Source: Anagrus nilaparvatae (taxonomy: Eukaryota; Arthropoda; Insecta; Hymenoptera; Mymaridae). From it: 64,000 nucleotides of DNA. The number at the start of each line of letters is the position of its first letter. The first letter of the stretch is position 1. The notes under the pieces are model-generated. The model was given only the letters and a program-made list of their open reading frames with translations, was not told where the DNA came from and did not search any database. This document shows positions 1-11,458 of this stretch, in pieces. Where the stretch lies: NCBI GenBank assembly GCA_022575985.1, contig JAKSXM010000014.1, positions 4,154,001 through 4,218,000 on the forward strand. Reading direction: 5' to 3'. Position numbers and translations under genes: made by a program.

Positions 1-1496
1 ATGTTCTCAAATTGTATGTTTTTTCATATACTTTCAGCATATGGAATCATTTTTTTGGGTAAATTTATTTTAAAAGCACTAAAATAGAAAAATAGCGATT
101 TTCAAAAAATCATTTTTCATAAATTTTGAATTTCCCGCCAAGTCACGTGACCAAATGAAAATCTGACTGAAAATTCAGATTCAGCGGAAAATTTTACATA
201 AGGATAACAATTTTCGTCTTATTTCATTAAATGGTTTCTAAGTTATCCCATTTTTAAGATAAAGATTAAAATTGACTTTTTTTAAAAAACCCTAAAAATG
301 GGACTCTGACTTTAATTATCATATCTGCTAAACAAATAATTATAAAAAGACGAGTAAAAATTTTTTGGAAACTAAGGGCTTTTAAAAAATTTTTGAGGCC
401 TATAGAACTCGTTTCTTTTAAAAATTAGAATTTCGGCAGCAATTTTAAAATTGGTCATTTTGGGGTAAGAATAGGCATTTGGTTTATTGACTATCGGCAT
501 GAGAGATTTAGCGACAAATAATTGCAGTGTACGGTAACAGAATGGTGACACTTATACCAAAAAAATGAGACCAATTGGAAGTATTTTGGTTAACTGGCAA
601 GTTTGCAGATTTGTATTAAAGATTACGAAAAAATCCTATTTGATAACATTGTGGTATTTTGTAGTTATTTAGTATTTTGCTATTTCTTTTATTTCTATAG
701 CGTTACGGAAAAATCCAAAACTTTTCCAAAAAGGGGGTCTTTTGTAAAATTTCTCGAGGAATCCGAAAATTTCGTCAAAATTTTCATTAGGTGACTAGAA
801 AATTCGGAAAATTAAAAATAAGATAGAATAGCTACAGAATACGACAATGTTATAAAATAGGATTTTTTTCATAATCTTTAATACAAAGCTGCGAACTTGC
901 CACTTAACCAAAATACTTCTAATTGGTCACATTTTTTTGGTATAAGTGTCACCTTTCAGTTACCGTACACTGCAATTATTTGTCGCTAAATCTCTCATGC
1001 CGATAGTCAATAAACCAAATGCCTATTCTTACCCCAAAATGACCAATTTTGAAATTGCTACCAAAATTCTAATTTTTAAATGAAACGAGTTCTATAGGCC
1101 TCAAAAATTTTTTAAAAGCCCTTAGTTTCCAAAAAATTTTTACTCGTCTTTTTATAATTATTTGTTTAGCAGATATGATAATTAAAGTCAGAGTCCCATT
1201 TTTAGGGTATTTTAAAAAAAGTCAATTTTAATCTTTATCTTAAAAATGGGATATCTTAGAAACTATTTAATGAAATAAGACGAAAATTGGTATCCTTATG
1301 TAAAATTTTTCGCTGAATCCGAATTTTCAGTCAGATTTTCATTTGGTCACGTGACTTGGCGGGAAATTCTAAATTTGTGAAAAATGATTTTTTTAAAAAT
1401 CGCTATTTTTCAATTTTAGTGCTTTTAAAATAAATTTACCAAAAAAATGATTCCATATGCTGAAAGTATATAAAAAAACATACAATTTGAGACCAT
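1..1496. mobile_element. Long inverted-repeat (foldback) element, family A copy 1
   Basis: The first ~675 bases return as an imperfect reverse complement at about 810-1496, so this is one hairpin-like element with ~670-bp arms and a ~135-bp centre. Matching landmarks are the tract around 37-60 (cagcatatggaatcattttt) against 1441-1466, and the block around 541-600 against 895-960. The left arm still matches at base 1, so the true left end may lie outside the window. No transposase is visible. The inner arm motif (accaattggaagtattttgg) recurs near 23.4, 24.0, 52.0, 52.6 and 53.5 kb, defining a family. Superfamily unknown. Confidence 0.8.
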
Positions 1497-1859
1497 CAGG
1501 ATGAAAATTGAGCTGTCTGCAGCTGAGGCATATTAACTAGAAAAGGCAAAGCAAGAAAGTTGATTTTCTCGCGCATTCGCAGTTCGAAAAAAAATTTGGA
1601 CCCCAGAATCGAATTCTACGGGAAATTTCCTATGGGAAAAAAAATTTTATTGTAAAGTGCGCCTTTGCGAGAAAAATTAATGAACATAAATTTCTCAAAA
1701 ATTAAAAATTTCAAAAAATTGAAAAAAACAAAAATCGCTGTAAAAAATAGAGGATTGGATCTAAAATGCTAAAAATTGGGGAAAATTATTATTTTTATAT
1801 ATGCTTTCGACCAAACATACTTTGGAGTACATTTTGAGACCCGACCATGCAAAGTCATA
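1497..1859. other. Unassigned AT-rich stretch
   Basis: Flank of the foldback. No open frame, RNA gene or known element end was recognised. Confidence 0.5.
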
Positions 1860-2234
1860 TACAGTTCACAAATATTAACCCATATAGAATTGAAATTTTT
1901 TATATAAATGTTGTAATTATAAATATTTTATTATCATGGCGTTGATAGAATTGAAATATTATTATTGACTTTATTTGAATATAACCCATTTAAATGTTTT
2001 CAGTGTAGAGTTCTGTTTTATCGAAATTTTGTCATTTCAAATATTTGAATGCAATGATTGCATTGAAATATTCTTATCGACTTTAGCAGAAACTATACGT
2101 CATTCTACATTTATTTCTAATAGTGTCCTGTTTTATACAAAAGTTGGAATTTCAAATATTTTTATGCAATGTTAACATTGAAATATTTTTATTGACTTTG
2201 GCAGAAACTGTACACCATTCTAAATTTTTTTTAA
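1860..2234. repeat. 114-bp satellite, left piece of a block split by a piggyBac-type element
   Basis: About three diverged copies of the 114-bp satellite that dominates 36.7-44.4 kb. The recognisable core is tttcaaatatttttatgcaa, then an attgcattgaaatattttt segment, then ttgactttagcagaaact. The block resumes at 6,220 after the inserted element, so 1,860-2,234 and 6,220-6,775 were once continuous. Confidence 0.85.
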
Positions 2235-2629
2235 CCCTCCGTGGGGTCACTGTAACGATTTCGTCATCTAAGGAACTGCACCTTCTCCGTATCTCAGACA
2301 TGCACAATGGTTGGAAGTTGGTAACCCCTCCTAAAAAAGCCGCGTCAGTATCGATTTAGCCGTTTAGTCGTAGCGTCAGTGCAAAGTTAGACCGTTGACG
2401 ATATCGTGACAGTGACCCCAGGACGTGATTTTTTTTGCTACTTTTGGTAAGTAAAAAATTTTTTTATTTTTTCTCCAAATAAAGTTATTTGTTAAAATAT
2501 TTAACTTATTTTCGCGTACAAATTAATTATACATGATAACCACGTGTTTTTTACCAAAAAAAGTGCCCGAAATTCGTGTTTTTCTCAAATAAAAAGTTTT
2601 TTTACCTGCAGATTACGTTCTGAGGGAAC

Positions 2630-3125
2630 TATTTTTTGACCAGAGTCAGTAAAAGGTGGCCAATGAGACTATTTTATGGAATGCTAGATCAGGCTGGAGT
2701 CAATTCAAACATAATTTTAAATTTTAAAGAAGAACTTGAACTGCCAAGAAAAGATTTCCTAATGAAACTTGATGTAGATCTTATAAAACCTCATTTAGCG
2801 ACTCGTTTGGAAGTTTCGACCTTACGAATCTCAACTCAAGAGTTGATTCGGTACATCCTAAATAAGCCTCGAGAACACGAGAGGAAGTTGATTTAATTCG
2901 AAGATGGTAAAAGACATTTATGTTCCTGCTGTCCTCCTACTCAGTTCCGGTTTCACCATGTAGGCACTATTGACACGGCCTAAGGGCCCCCACAAATTGA
3001 GCCATTAGAAAGGGTCCCCACAAAATTTTTTTAACATTGGGTGCCTACAGGCCCCCACTAGCCTAAATCCGACTCTGCTCCTACTGATAAGAAGAGAACA
3101 ATTTTTTGTTGTTCTGTAACTGCCC
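2630..3125 (+). pseudogene. piggyBac transposase C-terminal fragment
   Basis: The frame from 2636 reads SKRWPMRLFYGMLDQAGVNS followed by a segment ending RKDFLMKLDVDLIKPHLATR. This matches the end of the piggyBac transposase catalytic domain (the conserved RWP..vF...lD.a.vN block, then r..Fl..L...L..P....R). After a stop at ~2894 the same region continues with a Cys-rich piece (RHLCSCCPP), then, beyond a 136-bp insertion, with TDKKRTIFCCSVTAP. This is the C-terminal cysteine-rich finger of the family. The N-terminus and the catalytic aspartates are absent. It is therefore a decayed remnant of the element's own gene, interrupted by a MITE. Confidence 0.8.
2942..3077. mobile_element. 136-bp hAT-type MITE inserted in the transposase fragment
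   Basis: The 8-bp direct repeat CTCCTACT sits at 2934-2941 and 3078-3085. The insert begins CAGTTCCGGTTTC and ends as the inverse of CAGAGTCGGATTTAG, giving imperfect terminal repeats starting CAG. An 8-bp target duplication with CAG-type ends is typical of hAT elements. GC-rich ggccccca/tgggggcc blocks inside form a secondary palindrome. Removing it restores the piggyBac Cys-rich reading. Confidence 0.8.
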
Positions 3126-3471
3126 CATAAAGGGGGTTAACATAAAATAAAATAAAAGCCTAATATTCGTAGTTTTAAGAGCCTACCCGCCTATATCGAC
3201 CTTCCGTACAAGGGATCCGTAGGGCCCTTGTACTTCAGATACTTAAACTATCCCAGCAGGGATCAGATGAAATCTCGATGATCTCGAAGAGACACCTTAA
3301 TATGTACAAATAAATATATATAAAGGCTGACCTTAGGACGTAGGTGATATTTTAAATATAAAATAACTTTTTTAAGATTATATCTATATTTATTGAATAT
3401 CAGAGGTATACACAGAGGTATACTATTCACAAGAACGCCCTTGGTCAAGTGTGCCGAGCCGGTGAAATGTC

Positions 3472-3556
3472 CCCTCTTATATACCATTTCCCAGGCACGC
3501 ACACCTGCACAAAGTTTTACTTGCAAAAAGTATTCCAGAACATTCCAGAAACTTCC
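3472..3556 (-). promoter_or_regulatory. Heat-shock element with downstream TATA box
   Basis: Bases 3533-3555 read TTCcaGAAcaTTCcaGAAacTTC: five perfectly alternating inverted units of the HSF-binding consensus. On the minus strand a TATATAAGAG box lies about 50 bp downstream (3473-3483), the spacing seen in hsp-type promoters. No recognisable coding sequence follows on the minus strand down to 3130. It may be a captured hsp promoter or part of an LTR; the motif is certain, its activity is not shown. Confidence 0.6.
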
Positions 3557-4084
3557 AATGTATCTTAACGGCTTGGAAGTATTTTTTACATTTTTTATAT
3601 ATTTAAAATTATAAATATTTATTTATTCTTTTTAATTAATTTTTATAATATTTAATACTTTATTTTACATATAATTTTGTTTAATTAAAGAATACCTTTT
3701 ATCCCTTAATTAAGGTTTATATTATATCATCTTATCTATTTTATTATAAATTTAATTATTAAGTATTTTGATGATGATTTGTAAGAAATGATTATATTTA
3801 ATTATTTCTTAAATTTCTAAATTTAGTAAAAAGTCCCTATATCGTTAATTAAGGTATAAAAAGGGTTTTCTCATATTTTAACTTTATATATTTATAATCT
3901 TTAAATTAATCCTAATTTTTATTTACAACTATATACGTATTATTCTAAAAACTATTTACAAATTATTTACAACCCTTTAGTGAATACAAGTAACCCTTTA
4001 CAAAAGTTATTTCATTTTTTAATATTATTATTTGAATTAAGCAGTTACTTGTTTAAAATTTTTTCACCCAAAAAGCTCGAGGTA

Positions 4085-5400
4085 CTTTTTTTTTTTTTTT
4101 TTTTTGGATGTAATACGTCATTTATTTCCACGAAAGTACTTATATTCGAAAGTATGGTATTCACATGATATCTCGAATCGGATACTTAATTTTCTGTAAA
4201 TTTTTTTCCTAAAATTTTTTTGACAACAAAATACAAAAAATATCAATTTTTTTTTTCTTTTTGGACGTAGTACCTAATTTATTTCCACGGAAGTACTAGT
4301 TTTAAGAACCTTGTTTATAGTAATTTTTTGGATCTAATACTTAATTTTTTCAAAATTTTTTTGTCAAAATTAAAAAAAAATGAAAAATAAAAAAAATTGC
4401 AATATTTTTTTTTTTTTTAGTGTAATACCTCATTTAATTCTATGAAAGTACTAATATCTGAAAATATTGTAACTAGTGATATTTCAAAACCATTATCGAA
4501 TTAAGACCTAATTTTTTTTTCCAAACATTTTTTATCAAAAAATGTCAAACTACTTTTTTTTTTTTAATTTGGATGTAGTACCTCATTTATTTCCATGAAA
4601 GTACTTGTATTTGAAAGTATGGTTTTTACATGATATCTTGAATTGGATACTTAATTTTCTGAAAATTTTTCTCCTAAAATTTTTTTCACAAAAAAATACA
4701 AAAAATACCAATTTTTTTTTTTTTTTTTTGACGTATAGTACCTAATTTATTTCCATGGAAGTACTAGTGTTAAGAACTTTTTTTATAATAATTTTTTGTA
4801 TCTGATACTTAATTTTTTCAAAATTTATTTTGTCTAAATTAAAAAAAAAGAAAAATAAAAAAAACTGCAATATTTTTTTTTTTTGGTGTAATACCTCATT
4901 TAATTCCATTAAAGTACTAATATCTGAAAATATTGTAACCGGTGATATTTCACAACCATTATTGAATTAAGACCTAATTTTTTTTTCAAAAATTTGTTCA
5001 CCAAAAAAGCTTCAGGTACTTTTTTTTTTTTTTAATTTGGATGTAATAGCTCATTTATTTCCATGAAAGTTCTTATGTTTGAAAGTATGGTTTTCACATA
5101 TCTCAAATTGGATACTTAATTATCTGAAAATTTTTTTCTCACAAAAATACAAAAAATACCAATTTTTTTTTTCTTTTTGGACGTAGTACCTAATTTATTT
5201 CCATGGAAGTACTAGTTTTAAGAACCTTGTTTATAGTAATTTTTTGGATCTGATACCTAATTTTTTCAAATTTTTTTTTGTCAAAAAAAGAGGTAAACAC
5301 TACATACATACATACAAAAAAAAAAAAAAAAAACTGCAATATTTTTTTTTTTGTGTAATATTTCATTTAATTCCATGAAAGTACTATCTTGAATAATTAT
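4085..5400. repeat. ~155-bp satellite in ~465-bp trimeric higher-order units
   Basis: Monomers share a block such as tacctcatttatttccatga followed by aagtacta, then a T-rich run. Three monomer types alternate (ggatgtaatac, ggacgtagtac, gtgtaatacc) and the trio recurs at about 4,107, 4,570 and 5,040, a period of ~465-470 bp. The same family appears in reverse at 50.6-51.35 kb and as a fragment at 32.7-32.86 kb. It contains long T homopolymers and a short tacatacatacat tract near 5,300. Confidence 0.85.
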
Positions 5401-6170
5401 TATCCAATGAATTACGTTAGATTTTATTTTGAAAAAAATAGATTTAGTTGAATTCAATACATAAATTTTCTATTAACTTTTAAAAGTTAATAGAAATGAA
5501 TGTATGATTGCATGATTGTAATCGGTGATATCTGAGGTATATTTAAGTATTTAGCTCATTGTTTGAGGAACCTTAGTGCCAGCTAGTTGGCAGGGTATTT
5601 TTTTAATTTTTCCCAAAAAAAACATTCTGATTATTACAGCTTATCCGGTTGTTACGGCCAACACCTTAATTTTTTTTGGGCAATTTTTTTTTTATTTATT
5701 CATCTAAATGTTAAAGTTCATCTACAAATAATTTTTTTCGACATTTAATGCCCCTGGGGTGGTGGTTAACCTTCAATTTTTTGAAATTTTTGAAATCGAA
5801 AAAACACCATTTTTCAGATTGCAAAATAAATATGGTTTTTGCAACGGAGCCAAATCTGGGCTTTTTTTTTGAAGATGATGATATATAATATATAATATAT
5901 AATATATAATAATCATATATATCTGAAGATTATATCCCTAGAACATTTCCCCTTAATATCAATTAGGACCGGAGATATAAATTTTGGACCGAAACTTAAA
6001 AAAATCCTCGTTTTCTACCATTCCGGAATTTTTTGCCGAAAACTGAGCGGACATTTTGGCCTACAACGTTTTTTATACTTTAATTGAAATGTTTATCTAA
6101 AACCTTTAAAAAAAAAATTTGGTCAAAAATTATTTTTAAAGGAGCCAAAAATTGGTATTGTCGATATCGT
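5401..6170. other. Non-coding interior of the piggyBac-type element
   Basis: No gene recognised. A tandem (atatataat)n microsatellite lies at about 5,881-5,915. The rest is AT-rich without long frames. Confidence 0.5.
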
Positions 6171-6219
6171 TACAGTGACCGCAAACGTGAGGGTAAAAAT
6201 ATACTGACCCCACGGAGGG

Positions 6220-6775
6220 TTAATACATGCTCTGTTATATATAAAAATTGGTATTTCAAATATTTTTATGCAATGATTTCATTGAAATATTATTATTGAC
6301 TTTAGCAGAAACTGTACGTCAACCTGAATTTTTTTCTAATAGTGTCCCGTTTTATACAAAAGTTGGAATTTCAAATATTTTTATGCAATGTTAACATTGA
6401 AATATTTTTATTGACTTTGGCAGAAACTTTACACCATTATAAATCTTTTTGAATAATGCTCTGTTATATATAAAAATTGGTATTTCAAATATTTTTATGC
6501 AATGATTTGATTGAAATATTTTTATTCACTTTAGCAGAAACTATACGTCAATTTACATTTTTTTCTAATAGTGTCCTGTTTAATACAAAAGTTTGAATTT
6601 CAAATATTTTTATGCAATGTTAACATTGAAATATTTTTATTGACTTTGGCAGAAACTATACACCATTCTAAATTTTTTTAAATACATGCTCTGTTGTATA
6701 TAAAAATTGGTATTTCAAATATTTTTATGCAATGATTGCATTGAAATATTATTATTGATTTTAGCAGAAACTATA
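6220..6775. repeat. 114-bp satellite, right piece of the split block
   Basis: About five satellite units continue the 1.86-2.23 kb block after the TTAA insertion. They show the same core (tttcaaatatttttatgcaa) and spacer (aatgctctgttatatataaa). The array stops abruptly near 6,776 at unrelated sequence. Confidence 0.85.
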
Positions 6776-8141
6776 CGAGTCTTTCTTTGCCAGAACAGCA
6801 ATGGTGGGCAGGTCGGGTCATCGGATCGGCCTCAATTTTTTCCCATGTTTTTATAACATAAAGATAGGAAAATCCTGAAATTTTTGCCTTCTAGGTCTTA
6901 AACAGCCCGAGTTATGGCCAATCAAACTCATTAGGCGGCTCTCGACCAGCGTTAGTGCTTTTCCAGAAAATGGTTAAAAATCATAAATATAAGCTTGAAA
7001 AAAAATTCTGAAACAGTATACTGTTTCATATACATATATGAAATGATAGCATATACATATATGTTGGGAAACCTTCAATAAATCCATTTCTGCCATTAGT
7101 TTTTCGGAAAAACCCCGGGAAATTCTGGAAAATGGGAAAATGCGTTTTAAGAAAAATCGCAATATCTCATTTACCGCCATTTTTTTTTGAAAATTTTTTT
7201 CAACCGAAATCCCATCAATCTGTACGAAAAAAAATTTTGATTTCGGCCTTAAGGTCGATATCAGCCTGTTTTAGAATAATTTCACATTTTCAATACTTCT
7301 TTATTTAATTTTCCGTAAGGGGTTAAAATAATTGACTTTTTTGCTTTCAGAATCAAAGAGCCAGGGAAAAAGTAGTCCTAAATAAAAAAAAAAAATTACT
7401 ATTTTTGATAAAAATTAACCAAGTTATGGACAAGTAAAGATACTGTCAAAAACTACCAATTTTATACTAATTCCAATTTTAGGCTCTAAAACGACATTAT
7501 AACTTGAAAAATGTTTAACTCGCTTAAATTTTATCGTAAAAAGAAAAGTTTTGAATTATTATCGAGTTTTTTTTCCTTGGCTATTCGCTTATCCAATAAA
7601 AAAATTAATTTTATTGACAGAAATTTATTTTTTTTGTTAAAAATTGATAATAATCAAAAACTAAATTTACACTGAAAAGCCGGTACTATTGAAGCAATGT
7701 CTTAGAAGCGATTGAAATATGCCAATATAAAATATCATTGATTTGATGTCGCCGCTATTAAACGAATGGCTTCTCGCCATCGAATACGGCAGTCATTGTT
7801 TTTATGTAAATTTTCGTCAAAATAAATGAGAGTATAAGATTGAATTAATAGAGGGCATACAATCAAAATAATTGTTTTTAATATTTTGATTTAACGTTTA
7901 AAAACATTCAATCAATAGAAATTGATTTCAGTTCAATAATATTATTAATAACAAAAAAAAATACGTATTATGCATATGTTAGGTACTATTCTTTCTCTTT
8001 CTATCCTTCTGCGTATTTATTGTTTACTCAGACTGTAATTATGGCTTTTAATGGCGTGCGCGGTGTTTTTGTTTATATTATTGCTATTCATTATTACTAT
8101 TATAAAGAAATGGAATTTTCTAAAAATTATTTATGTTAGAT
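6776..8141. other. Unassigned region
   Basis: No coding frame, RNA or element boundary was recognised. It probably contains the missing downstream edge of the minus-strand LTR element that starts at 12,121, but no pol or 3' LTR homology is visible. Confidence 0.4.
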
Positions 8142-8955
8142 TTAATTATTATTTTTAAATATGCAGTCGCTATTCCTGGATATGCATAATATAATATGCA
8201 TAATGCTAATTTTTTCCTGAGGTTCTGCTGAGGTTCTGCTAATTTTTTCCTGAGGTTCTGCTGAAGTTCTGCTAATGCTCTGAGAAACTTTAACTAAAGG
8301 GTTTAATGGGAAACAAGGCGTACTACTACTATCTTCTACTGCCTGAGTAAAAGGAAATGAATTTTTTCCAATTTTTAAACATCCTTCCTTAAAATTGAAA
8401 TTTGCTTTTGTCTCCCATAACATTATATTACCAATCAAACCGGCCTTATCAATAGGAAAATTATCACTTACTAAATGAAAAACAGATTTATAATCACCGA
8501 ATTTTAAATATACTTTTCCTAAAGTTGGAACGGTTGGATCAGTAATACCACTTAATCTAATTATACTATTTCTATCTACATTTAAACAATTGGGCACCGC
8601 AAAATTTTTAATTAAATTTGCATTTGAACACGAGTGAGTACAAAGTCTCCAGAGCAACGAGCAACTCACCCGATTAAGTGCAAGTCTCCAAACCCTCTGC
8701 TGAGGTTCTGCTAATTTTTTCCTGAGGTTCTGCTGAAGTTCTCAGATTTATAATCACCGAATTTTAAATATACTTTTCCTAAAGTTGGAACGGTTGGATC
8801 AGTAATACCACTTAATCTAATTATACTATTTCTATCTACATTTAAACAATTGGGCATCGCAAAATTTTTAATTCAATTTGCATTTGCACCCGAGTCGACT
8901 AAAAACAAATAAGGTTTTACCAGCGACTCGGATACTATGCTAACCGTTGGCGCTT
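8142..8955 (-). pseudogene. Retroviral-type aspartic protease, broken by internal tandem duplication
   Basis: The minus strand from ~8,955 reads toward FLVDSGANAN, the DSG/DTG active-site motif of retropepsins, at about 8,905-8,879. A TGA follows where the second copy has TTA. The following ~140 bp (NFAMPNCLNV... to KVYLKFGDYK) occurs twice, at about 8,743-8,883 and 8,500-8,630. Only the first copy has the DSG motif. Only the second continues through SDNFPIDKAGLIGN, the C-terminal fold with the conserved LIG. Repeats of ctgaggttctgct (8,216-8,280; 8,697-8,742) border the duplicated stretch. The enzyme would cleave Gag; this copy cannot be functional. Confidence 0.8.
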
Positions 8956-8982
8956 GGCTGCCCTTACTTAGATGTATATGAA

Positions 8983-10950
8983 CTATTGGTTCATTGAACT
9001 CGGGGCACTCTGGCTCGCGCCTGAAACCGATGCCCCGCTGGCGTTTCCAGACGCTTGTTCACGTGCTGCTCTATTATTTAAATAAATTAATTTTCTGCAA
9101 TCCTTTTTCATTTGACCCGGTTTTTTACAATAAAAGCAGATTATTTGCTTACGTCCTGAAAAACTGGCTGACTGAGCCCTATTATTTTGATTATTATTTA
9201 CTGCGTTAACTTCATTTGCTTTTTTATTGTGCTCGTTTAACGCTTTTTTAAAAATTTCACATGTCGTGGTTAGATGACCCCCACAGCAAATATCGCATTT
9301 TCCTACAACATTATTGTTATCTGACATTAACCTAATATTTGCTGTTGCGCTTGCGTACGAGTTACTTACTGCATATACTCCCACTTCTCTCTCTACTACA
9401 ACAGCCTCTTTGATTGTATCATCAAAGTTTGCACAAGTTATTAACCGCACCATTATTTCTGGTTTCATTCCTCGTAGGAAATATTTCAACAAAACGCGAT
9501 CTAAACCTATCTCAGTTTCCTTAAAATTTACATTTGGGTCATTTATTGCTGCTTTTAAAATATTTCGACCTAAAATTTTGACTCTATTCGAATATAAAAC
9601 AGTATCTTCGCTTGCTATTTGTCTAATTTGCGATAGTTCGCCATATAGCTCATGAACAGTTTTCAAATTCCTAAACATGAACTCGAAAAAACTTGTAACT
9701 TCCTGCATGTTTCCGAAAACCCTCTCTCCCATAGCCTCGGCTGCCGCCCCCGATATCCTAGTTGCTACTAACTTTGTAAGTTGGGACTCAAACTCTGGGG
9801 GAATGGATTTACGAGCTAAGTTACACCTTCGTAAAAAATTTGACAGCTCATTTCGGTTTCCATCAAATTTTGGGATATAATCAAGGGCGTCTTTAATTGA
9901 CAACGCCCTAATTTTTGTCAACTCATAATTTCTTTTAAAAATCGAACACGGGTCGGGCTCTATACCTCTTTTCTATTATGTAAGGGGTTTAGAAAGTTGA
10001 GAATGTGGAACCGTGGGGGGCCTTGAATTTTGTTGACTTCCCCCCACTTGAACTTTTAAAAGCGGAGAAGGAATGCTTTCGCAAGGTGGGGTGTGATACA
10101 TCGTTGAGGGCCAATTCTTATGGCCTCGATGACGTGTTTGATTTTGAGTGCTTTGTCCATAATTAATACTTTCACTATCGTCTACATGATAATTTTGTGG
10201 CGTAATTTGGTTACTACGTAAATTATTTTTAATAATTTCATCTTTTAATTTAAACGCTAGGGCCTTATTTACTCCCGATGTTAAAGGTTTTTCAAAATCA
10301 TTTACCCTACTTTCTTCTACGTTTATTGTATCTGATTTTCTAATAGTATCATGTAAACTGAGGGCCGCAATAACCTGTTCTGGGCCTAAACCATTTTGGT
10401 TTAATTCATTTAAAACTAGACAAACTTCAGGATTTTGCATAGTTTTTTCCAATAACTCTTTATTTTCCACCGAATATTTTAACTTATTAAATAATTTTTT
10501 AAATTCGTTTGGAATTGAGTTACCACCGAACGACTGCATTTTATCATAAATATATCTAATATAGTCAAAAGTCGTGGCACACATTTTACTTGAATCTACT
10601 CTAATAAAATTTCTAAAGATTTCATTTACCCTGAAATCTGTGTATACTGAATTCGCACTAACTTCTTCAGACTTTGCTGTTATTATATCTGCCAGAACTG
10701 ATGGCTCAATTTGAGCATCTTTTAATTTTTTAAACAAGTCTACAAAAAATTTGTCTTTAAATAAAAGTCTCATTTTTAGTATTTCCTCATAATAACTTTG
10801 TTACGCCCCTAACACTACCCTTATAACTGAATCGCTAGATATTTCAAATTTATTTTCCGCGTGCTATATTAGAATTTCAAGCGTTTTAGTTACTAACGGC
10901 TCTTTAGCTAAAATTTCCTTTTCTAAATAAGAGATTTGAGTACTAGCCAT
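8983..10950 (-). pseudogene. Gag polyprotein, one continuous frame with four nonsense codons
   Basis: The frame runs from the ATG at 10,950 (MASTQISYLEKE...) to the stop at 8,985-8,983, 656 codon positions with no frameshift, broken by TAG 10,866-10,864, TAA 10,803-10,801, TAA 9,978-9,976 and TAG 9,975-9,973. The N-terminal ~330 residues are helical and unrecognised. The second half is a typical retrotransposon capsid (PKFDGNRNELSNFLRRC...; ELYGELSQIRQIASEDTVLY). It is followed by two degenerate zinc knuckles, CDICCGGHLTTTC and CFYCKKPGQMKKDC (His replaced by Gln in the second). Gag packages the element RNA. All stops are TAA or TAG, as expected from C-to-T changes at Gln codons; readthrough is less likely. 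Confidence 0.8.
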
Positions 10951-11436
10951 TTTTTTTAATTTTTTTTTTTTTAATAAGCGAAGAATAATTTAAAGAAAAT
11001 AATTTAAGATAAATACTAAATTAACTCAAGAGTCCGAAAAATAATTCTTTGTAAAAAAAAATAATTTTTTATTGAATTAGCTTAGATAAAAAAGATTAAA
11101 TTTATTCAACAAAAAAATAAATTTTAACTGATAAAATTAAATTAATTTTTTAATCGTTACTAAATTAACCCAAGAATAAAAATTAATTTTTACTAATAAA
11201 AAAAAAATTGATAAGAATTAAAATTACGCAAATAAATTTCTATTTAAAAAAAAAAATTCTTTAGCTGATAAAATTAAATTAATTTTATCAATTGCATTTC
11301 TTTTAGTTTAAAAAAAAATGACTAGTATTTTTTTTAAATATTAAAATACTTTTAAAAAAAAAATTTAACAACTCTTTAACGGAAAATAAAGTTTTTCAAT
11401 TTTTATACTTTGTATGAATTTAAGTTGAACCAAATA

Positions 11437-11454
11437 TCGCGGACGAGCCCTCAA
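11437..11454 (-). promoter_or_regulatory. Primer binding site, tRNA-Pro type
   Basis: The minus strand reads TGAGGGCTCGTCCGCGAT four bases inside the LTR. It matches the tRNA-Pro 3' complement (TGGGGGCTCGTCCGGGAT, the site known from murine leukaemia-type retroviruses) at 16 of 18 positions. This is where minus-strand cDNA synthesis would start. Confidence 0.75.
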
Positions 11455-11458
11455 ACTT

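Larger units (their letters stand above)
2235..6219. mobile_element. piggyBac-type DNA transposon (degenerate, 3,985 bp) inserted in satellite at TTAA
   Basis: TTAA at 2231-2234 and 6220-6223 flanks 15-bp perfect terminal inverted repeats, CCCTCCGTGGGGTCA. A subterminal motif (TCACTGTAACGATaTCG) is also present at both ends in inverted arrangement. TTAA duplication plus CCC-starting termini is the hallmark of piggyBac elements, and a transposase C-terminus lies just inside the left end. The flanks are the same satellite on both sides, so the empty site can be inferred. Inside are a hAT-type MITE, a heat-shock-like promoter and ~155-bp satellite, so the element has been filled and decayed and cannot be autonomous. 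Confidence 0.85.
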
